Part shown: positions 43,788 to 52,734 of the stretch, piece after piece
Numbering within the stretch: the first letter of the stretch is position 1
Layout: each line of letters opens with the position of its first letter
Origin: Heyndrickxia sp050281185
Lineage (GTDB): Bacteria; Bacillota; Bacilli; Bacillales; Bacillaceae_C
DNA length: 64,000 nt
Assembly: GCF_050281185.1 (NCBI RefSeq)
Contig: NZ_JBNNWS010000002.1
Span: 248,001 to 312,000, forward strand
Reading direction: 5' to 3'
Made by a program: the position numbers and the translations under genes
The notes under the pieces: model-generated
Database searches by the model: none
What the model was told of the DNA's origin: nothing
Seen by the model: only the letters and a program-made list of their open reading frames with translations

Positions 43788-44657
43788 TTATTTTACATTT
43801 ATAATTCCATTTTTACTTAAGAGCTCTACTTTATTTGCTCCATCACCAATGCTGCCTTCTTTTGATTTCTCAGTATTATTTTTTCTATTAAAATGATCCA
43901 AAGCAACAGTAATATCTGATGAATCACTATTAGCAGTAAGTGTCAATGAAGTGGGAGCTTCTTTATAAGTGACAGTGATATCTCCTGATTTTGTTTCGAT
44001 AAATAATGATTCTCCTTCTTTTGTATCTTTGATTGATACTTCCCCATCTGTTGAAGTGATTTTCATCTTAGGACTTATCACACTTTTCATATAAATATCA
44101 CCTGCAGTGGAATCTACAGTTAATTCCTTTAACGAACTATGATTTAATTGTACTTCCCCATCTTTTGATGTAAACTTCCCCTTGTCAGCTGATAGTCCTT
44201 CAATTTTTTCACTACCAGCTTCGTTTAAAATGACAATGTTTTTGGTCGTTACATCCTTCATTTTTATATCGCCATCACTATTATTTAAAGTAATAGTATC
44301 TACTCCATTCTGCGGAATGGAAATCAATATCGTCCCCTTCTTTCCGAAGCTGAATCCTTGACGCCCTCCTTTTTTGTCTTGCTGTTTAACTATTATTTTA
44401 TTTCCATCATTTTCAATTGTTACAGGATCTTTCTCTTTGTCTAGCTGTTTTCCTTCAGCAGCAATAGTTATTTTTTTGGATTCAGTATGTTTAAACTCAA
44501 CATCCCAAGATTCATTATTTATTTCTATTTCATTAATACGATCTACTGCGAAGGATTTTTTTATTTCAACATTCTTTTTCCCCACATCTTTAATGCTGCA
44601 AGCTGATCCACCAATTGCAATAAGTACAATAGTAATAGCGGCTAACGTTTTTTTCAT
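43788..44657 (-). CDS. DUF4097 beta-helix lipoprotein
   Basis: The 289-aa protein has a signal peptide and lipobox (IGGSAC), then repeating strands with the DUF4097 pattern (ITLNNSDGDIKMKDVTTKN, TVDSTAGDIYMKSV, ITSTDGEVSIKDT, IETKSGDITVTY), which form a right-handed beta structure on the cell surface. It is 40 nt downstream of the ABC permease gene in the same direction, so it is the third gene of an operon divergent from a two-component system. LiaG-like envelope stress proteins share this domain. Confidence 0.85.
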   Translation of the reverse strand: MKKTLAAITIVLIAIGGSACSIKDVGKKNVEIKKSFAVDRINEIEINNESWDVEFKHTESKKITIAAEGKQLDKEKDPVTIENDGNKIIVKQQDKKGGRQGFSFGKKGTILISIPQNGVDTITLNNSDGDIKMKDVTTKNIVILNEAGSEKIEGLSADKGKFTSKDGEVQLNHSSLKELTVDSTAGDIYMKSVISPKMKITSTDGEVSIKDTKEGESLFIETKSGDITVTYKEAPTSLTLTANSDSSDITVALDHFNRKNNTEKSKEGSIGDGANKVELLSKNGIINVK

Positions 44658-44697
44658 TTTATATTCCTCATTTCATTTTAAGCTTCTTTAACATCCA

Positions 44698-45402
44698 TTA
44701 GTTTGCATCCAATTTATCGATTTTCCGGAAAGAAAGATACCCAATGATAAGACCTAATAGACAGAATCCTATTGGTACCCCGATGAATTGAAACAAACTA
44801 GTTTGACTACCTCCATTAGAAACAGTTGCGTTAATTAAAAATCCAATTAATACTGCTGAAGTAATGGTTGCAGCATTCGATTTTTTCCTCATCCCAAAAT
44901 ATAAAGGAATCAGACTGATTCCAGCCATCATAAATGCAGTAATGAGGATAGTTGGAAGTGTAGAAATGATTTCGCTAATACTAACAGGCTTTTCAAAAAA
45001 TCCTATAATTGGATTTAAAAAGTAGACTAATATATTGATAATACTAGTAGCAATAATTATGCTAATAAAACAAAATATAAAGACAATGGATAATTTAGCT
45101 AGAATTAATTTTTTCCGTTGCAATGGATATGTAAACAATAATTGAATCGAATTACTCCTGTATTCATCAATGACTAAACGTGATAAAATAACCGCTGAAA
45201 AAATGATGAATACAATTCTAATAAAAATATTTGTTAATGACATGTATTCAAAATAATCCGGAAACATTGGATCGTTCTGACGTTCAGAACCCCATCCCAT
45301 AAGACCAACAGCCGCAAAGATAGATATAATACAAATGGTTAATCCTTTAAAATAACTAGATAAGCGGTTTTTCTTCCATTCTAGTTTCATCAGTTTAAGC
45401 AT
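44698..45402 (-). CDS. ABC-2 type permease (Bcr-like), copy 1
   Basis: The protein is 234 aa from the ATG at 45402 behind GGAGGTGAGC, overlapping the ATPase gene by 8 nt. Six membrane helices and the cytoplasmic text QLLFTYPLQRKKLILAKL are typical of BcrB/NatB-like permeases. It is paralogous to the permease at 61075 (compare MFSYPINRKKILSAKL). With its ATPase it probably protects against peptide antibiotics. Confidence 0.88.
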   Translation of the reverse strand: MLKLMKLEWKKNRLSSYFKGLTICIISIFAAVGLMGWGSERQNDPMFPDYFEYMSLTNIFIRIVFIIFSAVILSRLVIDEYRSNSIQLLFTYPLQRKKLILAKLSIVFIFCFISIIIATSIINILVYFLNPIIGFFEKPVSISEIISTLPTILITAFMMAGISLIPLYFGMRKKSNAATITSAVLIGFLINATVSNGGSQTSLFQFIGVPIGFCLLGLIIGYLSFRKIDKLDAN

Positions 45403-46318
45403 GTTGCTCACCTCCATTAATAAGATTTAAGAAGTACTCTTCCAAATTGTGTTGCTTTTTTTCCATTCCGTTTACGATGACTTCATTCATAATTAATTCT
45501 TTATTGATTTGAGAATGAGAGGCATCTTGGTCAAAAATCCGAATCATATGATGATCTACTTTTTCATACTTTTTGATTCCTAAATGATCTTCTAATACAC
45601 GTAAAGCTTTATTCAAATTGTCTACTTTAATTTCAAGATACTCGACATTTTCCTTTCTGATTTCTTCCATTTTCACTTCTTTTAATAATTTCCCTTTATG
45701 AATAATGCCGATGGTATCTGCTATCGATTCAATCTCTGAAACAATATGACTAGAAATTAATATCGTAATTCCATATTCCTCTTTTAAAAGCAGCAGAAGC
45801 TCCCGAATGTCTTTAATACCAATTGGATCAAGTCCATTGATAGGTTCATCAAGAATAAGAATTTCTGGTTTTGTAACAATCGCTCGTGCAATCCCTAATC
45901 TCTGCTTCATCCCTAATGAAAATTCAGGAATTTTTTTATGCTCCACACCGGTAAGACCGACAATTTTCAAAGCTTCATTGATTGCACTTTTATCATGAAA
46001 ATCATAGTATTCACAATGCAGCTCTAAATTTTCCTTTGCTGTCAGTCGGTCATAAAACACCGGGTATTCAATGATGCTGCCTATTTTCTTTAAATATTGA
46101 TAGGATGTTGTTAAAACAGGTTTATTCAAAACGGTGATTTCACCGGAAGAGGGTTTTACTAAATTTAAAATCATTTTCATAATGGTTGTTTTTCCAGCAC
46201 CATTCGGGCCTAAAAAGCCATAAATTTCTCCTTTGTTAATATTCATATTTACATTAGAAACGGTTTCAGTTCCCTTAAATGTTTTACATAAATGATTGAT
46301 TTGAATGACTGTTTCCAT
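45395..46318 (-). CDS. ABC transporter ATP-binding protein (BcrA-like), copy 1
   Basis: The 307-aa ATPase has Walker A GPNGAGKTT, signature SLGMKQRLGIARA, Walker B LILDEPINGLDP and switch His in ISSHIVSEIES. A C-terminal extension of about 90 residues is typical of BcrA-type proteins. It is the first gene of the ATPase-permease-DUF4097 operon, divergent from the response regulator at 46488. The start follows AGGAGG. It is paralogous to 61836-62759. Confidence 0.92.
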   Translation of the reverse strand: METVIQINHLCKTFKGTETVSNVNMNINKGEIYGFLGPNGAGKTTIMKMILNLVKPSSGEITVLNKPVLTTSYQYLKKIGSIIEYPVFYDRLTAKENLELHCEYYDFHDKSAINEALKIVGLTGVEHKKIPEFSLGMKQRLGIARAIVTKPEILILDEPINGLDPIGIKDIRELLLLLKEEYGITILISSHIVSEIESIADTIGIIHKGKLLKEVKMEEIRKENVEYLEIKVDNLNKALRVLEDHLGIKKYEKVDHHMIRIFDQDASHSQINKELIMNEVIVNGMEKKQHNLEEYFLNLINGGEQHA

Positions 46319-46351
46319 TCTTATTTCCTCCTGCTTCCCTCAATGAGTTAA

Positions 46352-46409
46352 AATAAGCTTATTGATTCATTACATTAAGCTTATTAAATGAAAGTAAAAT
46401 CAAAGTAAA
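46352..46409. promoter_or_regulatory. Candidate response-regulator binding sites
   Basis: TAAGCTTATT occurs at 46354-46363 and 46376-46385, exactly 22 bp apart. AAAGTAAA occurs at 46391-46398 and 46402-46409, 11 bp apart. Such same-face direct repeats are typical of OmpR-type sites. They lie in the divergent region between the ABC operon and its two-component genes. Confidence 0.5.
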
Positions 46410-46487
46410 CTCTATGGAAAATGCATGTAATATTTTCATAGGGAATAATAAATAAGCTTGGATTGGGTGAAATGAGGGATAATTAAA

Positions 46488-47207
46488 ATGGAATCTGCAA
46501 AAATATTAGTAGTAGATGATGAAATCGGTATATTAAAATTATTAGAAATTACACTTAGAAAAGAACATTTCATCAATATAGACACAGAATCAACTGGAAA
46601 AGGTGCGCTGCAGCGGATCAAAGAGAATACATATGATATTATTTTGCTTGATATTATGCTCCCAGATATAAGTGGATTTGAATTATGTACAGAAATAAGA
46701 AAAAATACGAATACACCCATTATATTTGTTAGTGCGCGTTCTACAGACTTCGATAAATTAACAGGGTTAGGAATAGGTGGAGATGATTATATTACAAAGC
46801 CTTTTAATCCTTTAGAAGTAATTGCTAGAATTAAAGTGATCCTTCGTCGTCAAAAAATGTATGAAAATTCACAACAACAGAACACTTTGTATGATTATGG
46901 CTACTTCACTTTTAATCTTGAATCTGCAACTTTAATAGTTAAAAATCAATACATCGAATGCACGGCGAAAGAACTAGAGTTACTTCATTTCTTTTGTAAA
47001 AATCCGAATCGTATTTTCACGACTGCGCAGCTTTATGAATTTGTATGGGGAAATGATGTTTTTGGGGAAGAAAAAACCGTTACGATCCATATATCCAAGC
47101 TGCGAAAAAAACTTGGTGATGATACTCGGAAACCAAAAATTATTGTAAATTTACGAGGAATTGGCTATAAATTTATTCCTCCAAATGAGGCGTTTCCATG
47201 CGAATAA
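46488..47207 (+). CDS. OmpR-family response regulator of the Bcr-like ABC operon
   Basis: The 239-aa protein has the acidic pocket VVDDE, phosphoacceptor Asp near residue 55 (IILLDIMLPDISG), Lys in TKPFN, and a C-terminal winged helix (VTIHISKLRKKLGDD). It starts behind GAGGGAT and overlaps the kinase gene by 10 nt. It is divergent from the ABC/DUF4097 operon, which it presumably activates when peptide antibiotics are present. Confidence 0.92.
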   Translation: MESAKILVVDDEIGILKLLEITLRKEHFINIDTESTGKGALQRIKENTYDIILLDIMLPDISGFELCTEIRKNTNTPIIFVSARSTDFDKLTGLGIGGDDYITKPFNPLEVIARIKVILRRQKMYENSQQQNTLYDYGYFTFNLESATLIVKNQYIECTAKELELLHFFCKNPNRIFTTAQLYEFVWGNDVFGEEKTVTIHISKLRKKLGDDTRKPKIIVNLRGIGYKFIPPNEAFPCE

Positions 47208-48304
47208 AAACAAGATTTACGCTCCATTTAGCATTAGGACTTGTCCTTTGGATGCTTGGAACTGGGCTCAGCATTATTTTAATTCTCCAAGGCCTTCTTC
47301 CCTTATTCCATGTTCTTATTGGTACAAATACTGAAGGTGTATTGGTAGGATGGATTTTTGCTGCTAGCGCCCTTATTTGTATTGGCTTATTTGGCTGGTA
47401 TTTTGGCGGTCCAATTGGGTTCATAATGGTTTGGATTCATCAGCTCTCTCATGGCACCTACAATCAACCTGTAAATATGAAAAAAGTTAATAACCGAAAA
47501 GGAAAGCTTCGGATGCGCTACCGTCTGTATAAGGAGGTGCTCCAACACCTCCAATCATTAGCCGAGCAATTACAAGCGAATGAAATCGAGCGAAAAAAAA
47601 TTGAACAAGCGAAGCAAGAGTGGATTGCGGGGATTTCACATGATTTAAAAACACCTTTGACTTATATCACAGGCTATTCAGCACTATTATTAAATGAACA
47701 GTATGAATGGTCAAAAGAAGAGGCTCATTCCTTCATCAAAGAAATTAACGATAAAGGGAACCATATGGAAGACTTAATACAAGATTTAAGTCTTGTGTTA
47801 CAGTTAAATCACGCTGACGGAATATTCCCTTTAAATAAGTCGAATCAAGACTTAGTAGAATTTACAAAAAGGGTTGTTGCAGACATTAGTAATAATCCAC
47901 AAGCAAGGAACTATAAACTGCACTTTAAAACGGATATGCCTGTCATTAATGTTGAATTTGATCATAAATTCATGCAGCGTGTTTTACAAAACATTCTAAT
48001 GAATTCAATTCTTCACAATCCTGAACCAATCGATATCTATACACAGATTTCTGATAATGATGAGAAAGTAATGATCCGCATTATGGATAATGGTGTTGGC
48101 ATGCCCTCTCATATAGTCGACAATCTATTTCAACAATATTACCGAGGGACAACAACTGATATATCCTCTGATGGCACTGGACTTGGAATGGCAATTGTCT
48201 ATAATCTTGTCCGTGCACACGATGGTACAATCTCTGTTGAGAGCGAACCTTCTAAAGGGACATCATTCGAAATTATCTTACCGAAAAAAGAACGTCATCG
48301 ATGA
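47198..48304 (+). CDS. Sensor histidine kinase of the Bcr-like module
   Basis: The 368-aa protein has two membrane helices at about 8-30 and 45-70 with a very short external loop. DHp has the phosphorylated His near residue 148 (WIAGISHDLKTPLTYITGYS), followed by N box, DNGVGM and GTGLGMAI. With almost no extracellular domain, it is likely to sense through the membrane or via the ABC transporter. It starts inside the regulator gene behind GAGGCG. Confidence 0.92.
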   Translation: MRIKTRFTLHLALGLVLWMLGTGLSIILILQGLLPLFHVLIGTNTEGVLVGWIFAASALICIGLFGWYFGGPIGFIMVWIHQLSHGTYNQPVNMKKVNNRKGKLRMRYRLYKEVLQHLQSLAEQLQANEIERKKIEQAKQEWIAGISHDLKTPLTYITGYSALLLNEQYEWSKEEAHSFIKEINDKGNHMEDLIQDLSLVLQLNHADGIFPLNKSNQDLVEFTKRVVADISNNPQARNYKLHFKTDMPVINVEFDHKFMQRVLQNILMNSILHNPEPIDIYTQISDNDEKVMIRIMDNGVGMPSHIVDNLFQQYYRGTTTDISSDGTGLGMAIVYNLVRAHDGTISVESEPSKGTSFEIILPKKERHR

Positions 48305-48370
48305 AAAAGTACTTCCAACAATATTTTAGTACCAACTGATGGTGAATCATATTCATTTTAAAGCTCATGA

Positions 48371-48559
48371 AAATAAATAGCTCTTTTCTGAAACATTGTT
48401 GCTTTCTGCAACAAAGTAAAAATCGGCAGTAGGATTTTTACGGTTATTTACTACTTTCATAATGAGTATGGGATGATGAAAAGAGCACGAAGCCTATTTA
48501 TTTAAGGATTAGAGCTATTTACGAAAAGCAACAATCTATGCGAAAACAGCCAAATAAAT
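48371..48559. mobile_element. MITE-like element with 8-bp target duplication, copy M1
   Basis: The perfect direct repeat AAATAAAT (48371-48378 and 48552-48559) flanks an element of about 173 bp. Its ends are inverted: AGCTCTTTTC..ATTGTTGCTTT at the left, and the complement GGCTGTTTTC..ATTGTTGCTTT read inward from the right. No transposase is encoded. The same end pattern and an 8-bp duplication occur at 60009-60258. Confidence 0.7.
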
Positions 48560-48572
48560 TACATAAACAAGA

Positions 48573-48602
48573 AAACAAGAGGTTCTACGTGGCCTCTTGT
48601 TT
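48573..48602. terminator. Bidirectional intrinsic terminator
   Basis: The stem AAACAAGAGG / CCTCTTGTTT is followed by TTTTCTTGTTT on the minus strand and CTATTTCTC on the plus strand. It serves the kinase-like gene ending at 48643. Confidence 0.7.
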
Positions 48603-48642
48603 CTATTTCTCTTCTATTTAGTTGATTTCCTGTAAGCCTATA

Positions 48643-49626
48643 TTAAATTTTTGTTCCAAAACAAGCTGACTCATCGTTCAAAGACTTTGTCAATTTCCCT
48701 CTTAAACTTTCTAACCATTGAGGCTCATTATCCCATTTCTGTTCTATTGACTTTAATATACGAACATATCCATATAAATTGGCAAAACGTTTACATGCTG
48801 GTATTAAAGACATCATTTCATCTGAAATTTCATACTCAGTACGATAGCCATCCATAAAGCAGGAACTTTTTTGCTTAAACATTTCGGGTGGAATACAATC
48901 CCGCAAGCTATCTAGAGCTTGCACAATATCCATCACATACCAATGATACATAGCATCATCGAAATCAATAGCATAACAAGCTTTAGATACTTCATCATAA
49001 AATACATTGTCATATTCAAAATCATAATGAATCAAACCGAAATTGCTCTTGGTAATAGGAACTGAGTCAAAATAATCTTGTAATAACTGCATTTCCTTTA
49101 ATGCCAATTCTTCATCTTCAAAATCGAGTAAACTATGATGAATCCAATTTAACACATCACGATATGACCATCGTTTATGTGTCGTAGGTTTATACTGGCT
49201 GGATAACTGATGAAGCTTCCCTAATGCTTTTCCATGACTAAAAACGATACGATCACTTAAATCAGTCTCGCTTATTTGTACTCCTGGCACCCGTTTAAAT
49301 ACGGCTGCAAAGTATGCGCCCCAAGGAGTTTGTGCTTCAACAAGCTCCCCTCCCTTTTTTGACAAAACCGTTTCTAAAACTCCATACTGCTCTGAACGTA
49401 AATACGAAATAAAATCAAGTTCTGCTAAAATCTGATCTCTGCACTTCTCCGATGTAGGGGAAAATCTTAATAATTGTGTCTTCCCTTGGAACTGAAATGG
49501 GTAAATAGCATTTGAGGATATTCGATAATACTTGAACATATCCATTGACCCTTTATCAAATTCCCAATTTTTCAATAGCATTTCTGCCAGATCCACATTG
49601 TCAAAAAGATATTTTAATTTTAACAA
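48643..49626 (-). CDS. Aminoglycoside phosphotransferase-like (APH) kinase family protein
   Basis: The 327-aa protein has the APH/choline-kinase catalytic loop HYDFEYDNVFYD (HxDxxxxN) and metal-binding AIDFDDAMYHWYVMDI, preceded by a small N-lobe. It resembles B. subtilis YerI-like kinases of small metabolites (homoserine kinase type II group). Antibiotic phosphorylation is not implied. It starts at a TTG behind GAGGAG. Confidence 0.87.
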   Translation of the reverse strand: MLKLKYLFDNVDLAEMLLKNWEFDKGSMDMFKYYRISSNAIYPFQFQGKTQLLRFSPTSEKCRDQILAELDFISYLRSEQYGVLETVLSKKGGELVEAQTPWGAYFAAVFKRVPGVQISETDLSDRIVFSHGKALGKLHQLSSQYKPTTHKRWSYRDVLNWIHHSLLDFEDEELALKEMQLLQDYFDSVPITKSNFGLIHYDFEYDNVFYDEVSKACYAIDFDDAMYHWYVMDIVQALDSLRDCIPPEMFKQKSSCFMDGYRTEYEISDEMMSLIPACKRFANLYGYVRILKSIEQKWDNEPQWLESLRGKLTKSLNDESACFGTKI

Positions 49627-49717
49627 CTGCTTTCAACTCCTCATTATTCTTTTTATTACATTTTTCGAAGAATAACTGGAATTAAATATAAGTGAAAGCA
49701 TTTTTTCGAAAATAAAA

Positions 49718-49751
49718 AAGCCAACAGGGAACTAGCATAACCCTGTGGCTT
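49718..49751 (-). terminator. Intrinsic terminator downstream of EamA gene
   Basis: AAGCCACAGGG - loop - CCCTGTTGGCTT is followed by TTTTATTTTCG on the minus strand. It lies 190 nt past the EamA stop; the sequence between holds only very short ORFs. Confidence 0.75.
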
Positions 49752-49941
49752 ATAACGTTCATATTATGAAAAGCTAATGCTCTCAATTGCCATACCCTTT
49801 TCGTAAATCAGGCTAATCCGAATGAGTGAGTGGCAATACATTTAAGTCCCAAGGTTATCTTCATTAAATTAGTCATTGCGCTATCTCACTCCCTTCCTGA
49901 ATGTTACGAAAATTATATCAATAGTATTGATTTAAGTCAAT

Positions 49942-50820
49942 CTATGTTTTTTTCTGTTTTACAATAAATAATGCTAAACCACTTAAGATGAGAAAAATCC
50001 CTACTCCTTGCTTCAGAGAAATCATTTCGTCCAAAATAAAATAAGCAAGAATACAAGTTCCAATTACCTCTCCTAATATACTCATAGATATTACTGTGGT
50101 ACTCATCCATTTTAATAGCCAATTAAAAATCGTTTGTCCAAATATGGTTGCTATTAATGCTAATCCAAGAAAGGACCACCATGTTTTTGAGGAATAATCG
50201 ATAAAGGTTACTCGCTGACTAAAGGCAAAAAAACTTAAAAATAATGCACTGCTCGCATAACCAATAATTGAATATGGTACTAGTGATAGCGTTTTGCGAA
50301 CATACTGACCAACGAGGAAGTAAGCTGTAATAAGTCCTGCCGCTATAAATGCTAAAATATCACCTATTACCGCCTTCCCACTGATCTGAAAGTCTTGCCA
50401 ACCAATGACAACGCTACCTAATATAGCTATGATACATCCTAATATCGCACCTTTACCAATACGTTCTTTAAATAAAATATAACCACCCACTATCGAAAAT
50501 AGTGGTTGTAAAGTGACAATTACTGTCGAACTGGCAACAGAAGTATAATTCAAAGATTCAAACCACAATGCATAATGAGCTGCTAAAAATACTCCTGATA
50601 ATAGTCCAAGCCCCCATTGTTTCCTAGACAACGAATGTAATTCTTGCAAGTTTTTTTTACTTCCTAATAAAAGTGGCAAAAGGATTACTGCTGCAAAAAA
50701 CATCCGATAGAATGCTGTAATTACTGCAGGTGATTCTGCCAATTTCACAAAGATTGCCGAAGTAGATAAAGCAAATACACCAAAAAATAAAGCCGCGTAA
50801 GAAAAAAGCGGTGATTTCAA
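49942..50820 (-). CDS. EamA-family (DMT) exporter
   Basis: The 292-aa protein has ten membrane helices in two EamA repeats (first ends near residue 138; second begins VIGDILAFIAAGLITAYFLV). It starts at a TTG after GGGGGTGTAGGA. It is divergent from an XRE-cupin regulator at 50980, a common pairing in which the regulator senses the exported amino acid or metabolite. The substrate is unknown. Confidence 0.9.
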   Translation of the reverse strand: MKSPLFSYAALFFGVFALSTSAIFVKLAESPAVITAFYRMFFAAVILLPLLLGSKKNLQELHSLSRKQWGLGLLSGVFLAAHYALWFESLNYTSVASSTVIVTLQPLFSIVGGYILFKERIGKGAILGCIIAILGSVVIGWQDFQISGKAVIGDILAFIAAGLITAYFLVGQYVRKTLSLVPYSIIGYASSALFLSFFAFSQRVTFIDYSSKTWWSFLGLALIATIFGQTIFNWLLKWMSTTVISMSILGEVIGTCILAYFILDEMISLKQGVGIFLILSGLALFIVKQKKT

Positions 50821-50979
50821 TCCTACACCCCCAAATCATTTGTTTACAATAATAAAAAGAATCCAATATAATTTACAAGTATAAAATTTTAATACAATTA
50901 AATAAAGTAAAATTATCCCTGTTTAGAATGTCAGCACAAAAAGGATTAAACATACATTATTATGGAAAGGAGCTTTACT

Positions 50980-51540
50980 ATGATCAATCATCGCCTTGGT
51001 CAAACGGTATTAAGCTATCGTAAGAAAAACGGGATGACCATTCGTGAGTTCGCCGATTATTCTGGAATCAGTACTTCGCTCATTAGCCAAATTGAACGTG
51101 GACAAGCAAATCCTTCATTAAGTGTATTACAACTGATTGCGCAAGCATTAAACGTTCCGCTCTTTACACTCTTTATCAATGATATTGATACGGATTCACT
51201 CATTTCAAGAAAAAAAGACCGCAAGAAAGTGTATCGTGAAAATAGTGACCATATTGTCTATGATGTGTTAACGCCAGATTTCATGAAAGCACATATTGAA
51301 CTTCTAATGATGGATTTAAATCCACATGCAATCACTACCGCAAGCCATTACTCACACGATGACCAAGAAGAAATTGCTGTCGTCATGAAAGGGCAGGCAT
51401 ATGTTGAACTGGAAGGCACTGAGTATTTTTTAGATGAAGGGGATGTCGTAAGAATTCCTCCAAATGTAAAACACAGATTTTTGAACAAAAGTGATGAATC
51501 GAATCATATACTATTCGTACTAACTCCTTCGCTAGTTTAA
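50980..51540 (+). CDS. XRE-family regulator with cupin sensor domain
   Basis: The protein is 186 aa from the ATG at 50980 behind AAAGGAG; the in-frame ATG at 50962 overlaps that site. An N-terminal XRE helix-turn-helix (MTIREFADYSGISTSLISQI) is joined to a C-terminal cupin barrel (SHYSHDDQEEIAVVMKGQAY; DEGDVVRIPPNVKHRFLN) that can bind a metal and small ligand. It is divergent from the EamA gene it probably controls. Confidence 0.9.
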   Translation: MINHRLGQTVLSYRKKNGMTIREFADYSGISTSLISQIERGQANPSLSVLQLIAQALNVPLFTLFINDIDTDSLISRKKDRKKVYRENSDHIVYDVLTPDFMKAHIELLMMDLNPHAITTASHYSHDDQEEIAVVMKGQAYVELEGTEYFLDEGDVVRIPPNVKHRFLNKSDESNHILFVLTPSLV

Positions 51541-51599
51541 CAAGCTGATTTCTCATGTAAAACTGGAAAAAACAGAGTGACTTCAAGTAAAAAAAGAAC

Positions 51600-51633
51600 C
51601 GCCCAAAGTCGATCATTCATCCACTTTTGGGCG
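51600..51633 (-). terminator. Intrinsic terminator between convergent genes
   Basis: The minus strand reads CGCCCAAAAGT - loop - ACTTTGGGCG, then GTTCTTTTTTTACTT. Confidence 0.75.
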
Positions 51634-51649
51634 ACCCTTTATTGTTCAT

Positions 51650-52579
51650 TCATAAATGGCTCTCTTTCCCTAACACGTTTATCTTCTTACCTACCAACTG
51701 CTTGAGATTATCAATATTGACCAAAATGGTGCCAATAATAATGATGATTCCTCCTATCACCGACAAAAAAGATATACGCTCATGATATAACACCGCTCCC
51801 AGACAAAGGGCAATCAACGGTGAAATATAAAGCCAAGTAGATGGAAACACCGGATTAGTTCTGGCTACAAGCCAATAGAAAATTGTGTGTGCCACCATGG
51901 ATCCAGCGATGATTAAATATAAGAGCGATAAGATTGAATTTGTTGTCAGTATGGAATTTATATGAACGTTTTCTGTAAATAAAGATAAAACAAGAAGCAT
52001 AGCACCTCCATATAACATTTGAGCTGCATTCAAAGCAATAGGAGATGTATCTTGAAATCGTTGTATGACTCGACTGGAGTAAACAGCGCCAGCAGAATAA
52101 AAGATTTCACCTACCAAGACAGCCAGACATCCAATCATCCAGAAACCGCTAAATGATGTGTTCATCATACCCGGCAAAAGCAGTAGGATGACACCTGCAA
52201 AACCTACTAGACAGCCTGCTAAAGAACGAATGGGCAGTTTTTGACGAGAAATACCAGTCTGAAGCAATAGAATCATAAGTGGTCCAGTTGCCGATAGAAC
52301 TGCCGCTATGCCAGAGCTCAAATATTGTTCAGCCCAATATAATGTGGCAAATGTCCCGAAGGTTAATCCTAACCCGGTCAAGAGCATTTCCTTCCGAAGT
52401 AAAAGCGAAAACTTTGCTTTTCTTTTCCACACCATCCATAAAAAAAGGATGCAGCCTGCCACTAAAAAACGAATTCCTGCAGAGAAAAAAGGCGGTGCCC
52501 CAGCATCTACCCCCACTTTTATTGACAAAAAAGTTGTTCCAAATATAAGACACATGACAACATAATTGAATAAAACCAT
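51650..52579 (-). CDS. EamA-family (DMT) exporter divergent from MocR regulator
   Basis: The 309-aa protein has ten membrane helices in two EamA repeats (VVMCLIFGTTFLSIKVGVDA; VLVGEIFYSAGAVYSSRVIQ). It starts behind AAGGAGG. It is divergent from a MocR-type regulator with AGAACAG repeats between them, the arrangement of ydeD and ydeF in B. subtilis. It is probably an exporter of an amino acid or amine sensed by that PLP-binding regulator. Confidence 0.9.
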   Translation of the reverse strand: MVLFNYVVMCLIFGTTFLSIKVGVDAGAPPFFSAGIRFLVAGCILFLWMVWKRKAKFSLLLRKEMLLTGLGLTFGTFATLYWAEQYLSSGIAAVLSATGPLMILLLQTGISRQKLPIRSLAGCLVGFAGVILLLLPGMMNTSFSGFWMIGCLAVLVGEIFYSAGAVYSSRVIQRFQDTSPIALNAAQMLYGGAMLLVLSLFTENVHINSILTTNSILSLLYLIIAGSMVAHTIFYWLVARTNPVFPSTWLYISPLIALCLGAVLYHERISFLSVIGGIIIIIGTILVNIDNLKQLVGKKINVLGKESHL

Positions 52580-52613
52580 TTCTAGACCTCCTTATCGTTA
52601 TTTTGATAGGAGT

Positions 52614-52691
52614 AGAACAGTACCCTTTCTATTCCTTCTCATTATCATCATAAGCGATACAGAACAGAACAGTTTTAAATTAACAGAACAG
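52614..52691. promoter_or_regulatory. AGAACAG direct repeats, candidate MocR operator
   Basis: AGAACAG occurs at 52614, 52661, 52666 and 52685 in the 155-bp divergent region. MocR/PdxR proteins bind direct repeats near their own promoters, so these are likely sites. Confidence 0.5.
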
Positions 52692-52734
52692 ATTTCGAAT
52701 TCATCATGTATAATGGCATGAAAGGAGGGTCTTT

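Noticed and set aside
49808..49876. 22-aa ORF between the kinase-like and EamA genes
   Set aside because: The only candidate site (GGGAG) is 12 nt from the ATG and the peptide has no recognisable feature; a chance ORF is as likely.
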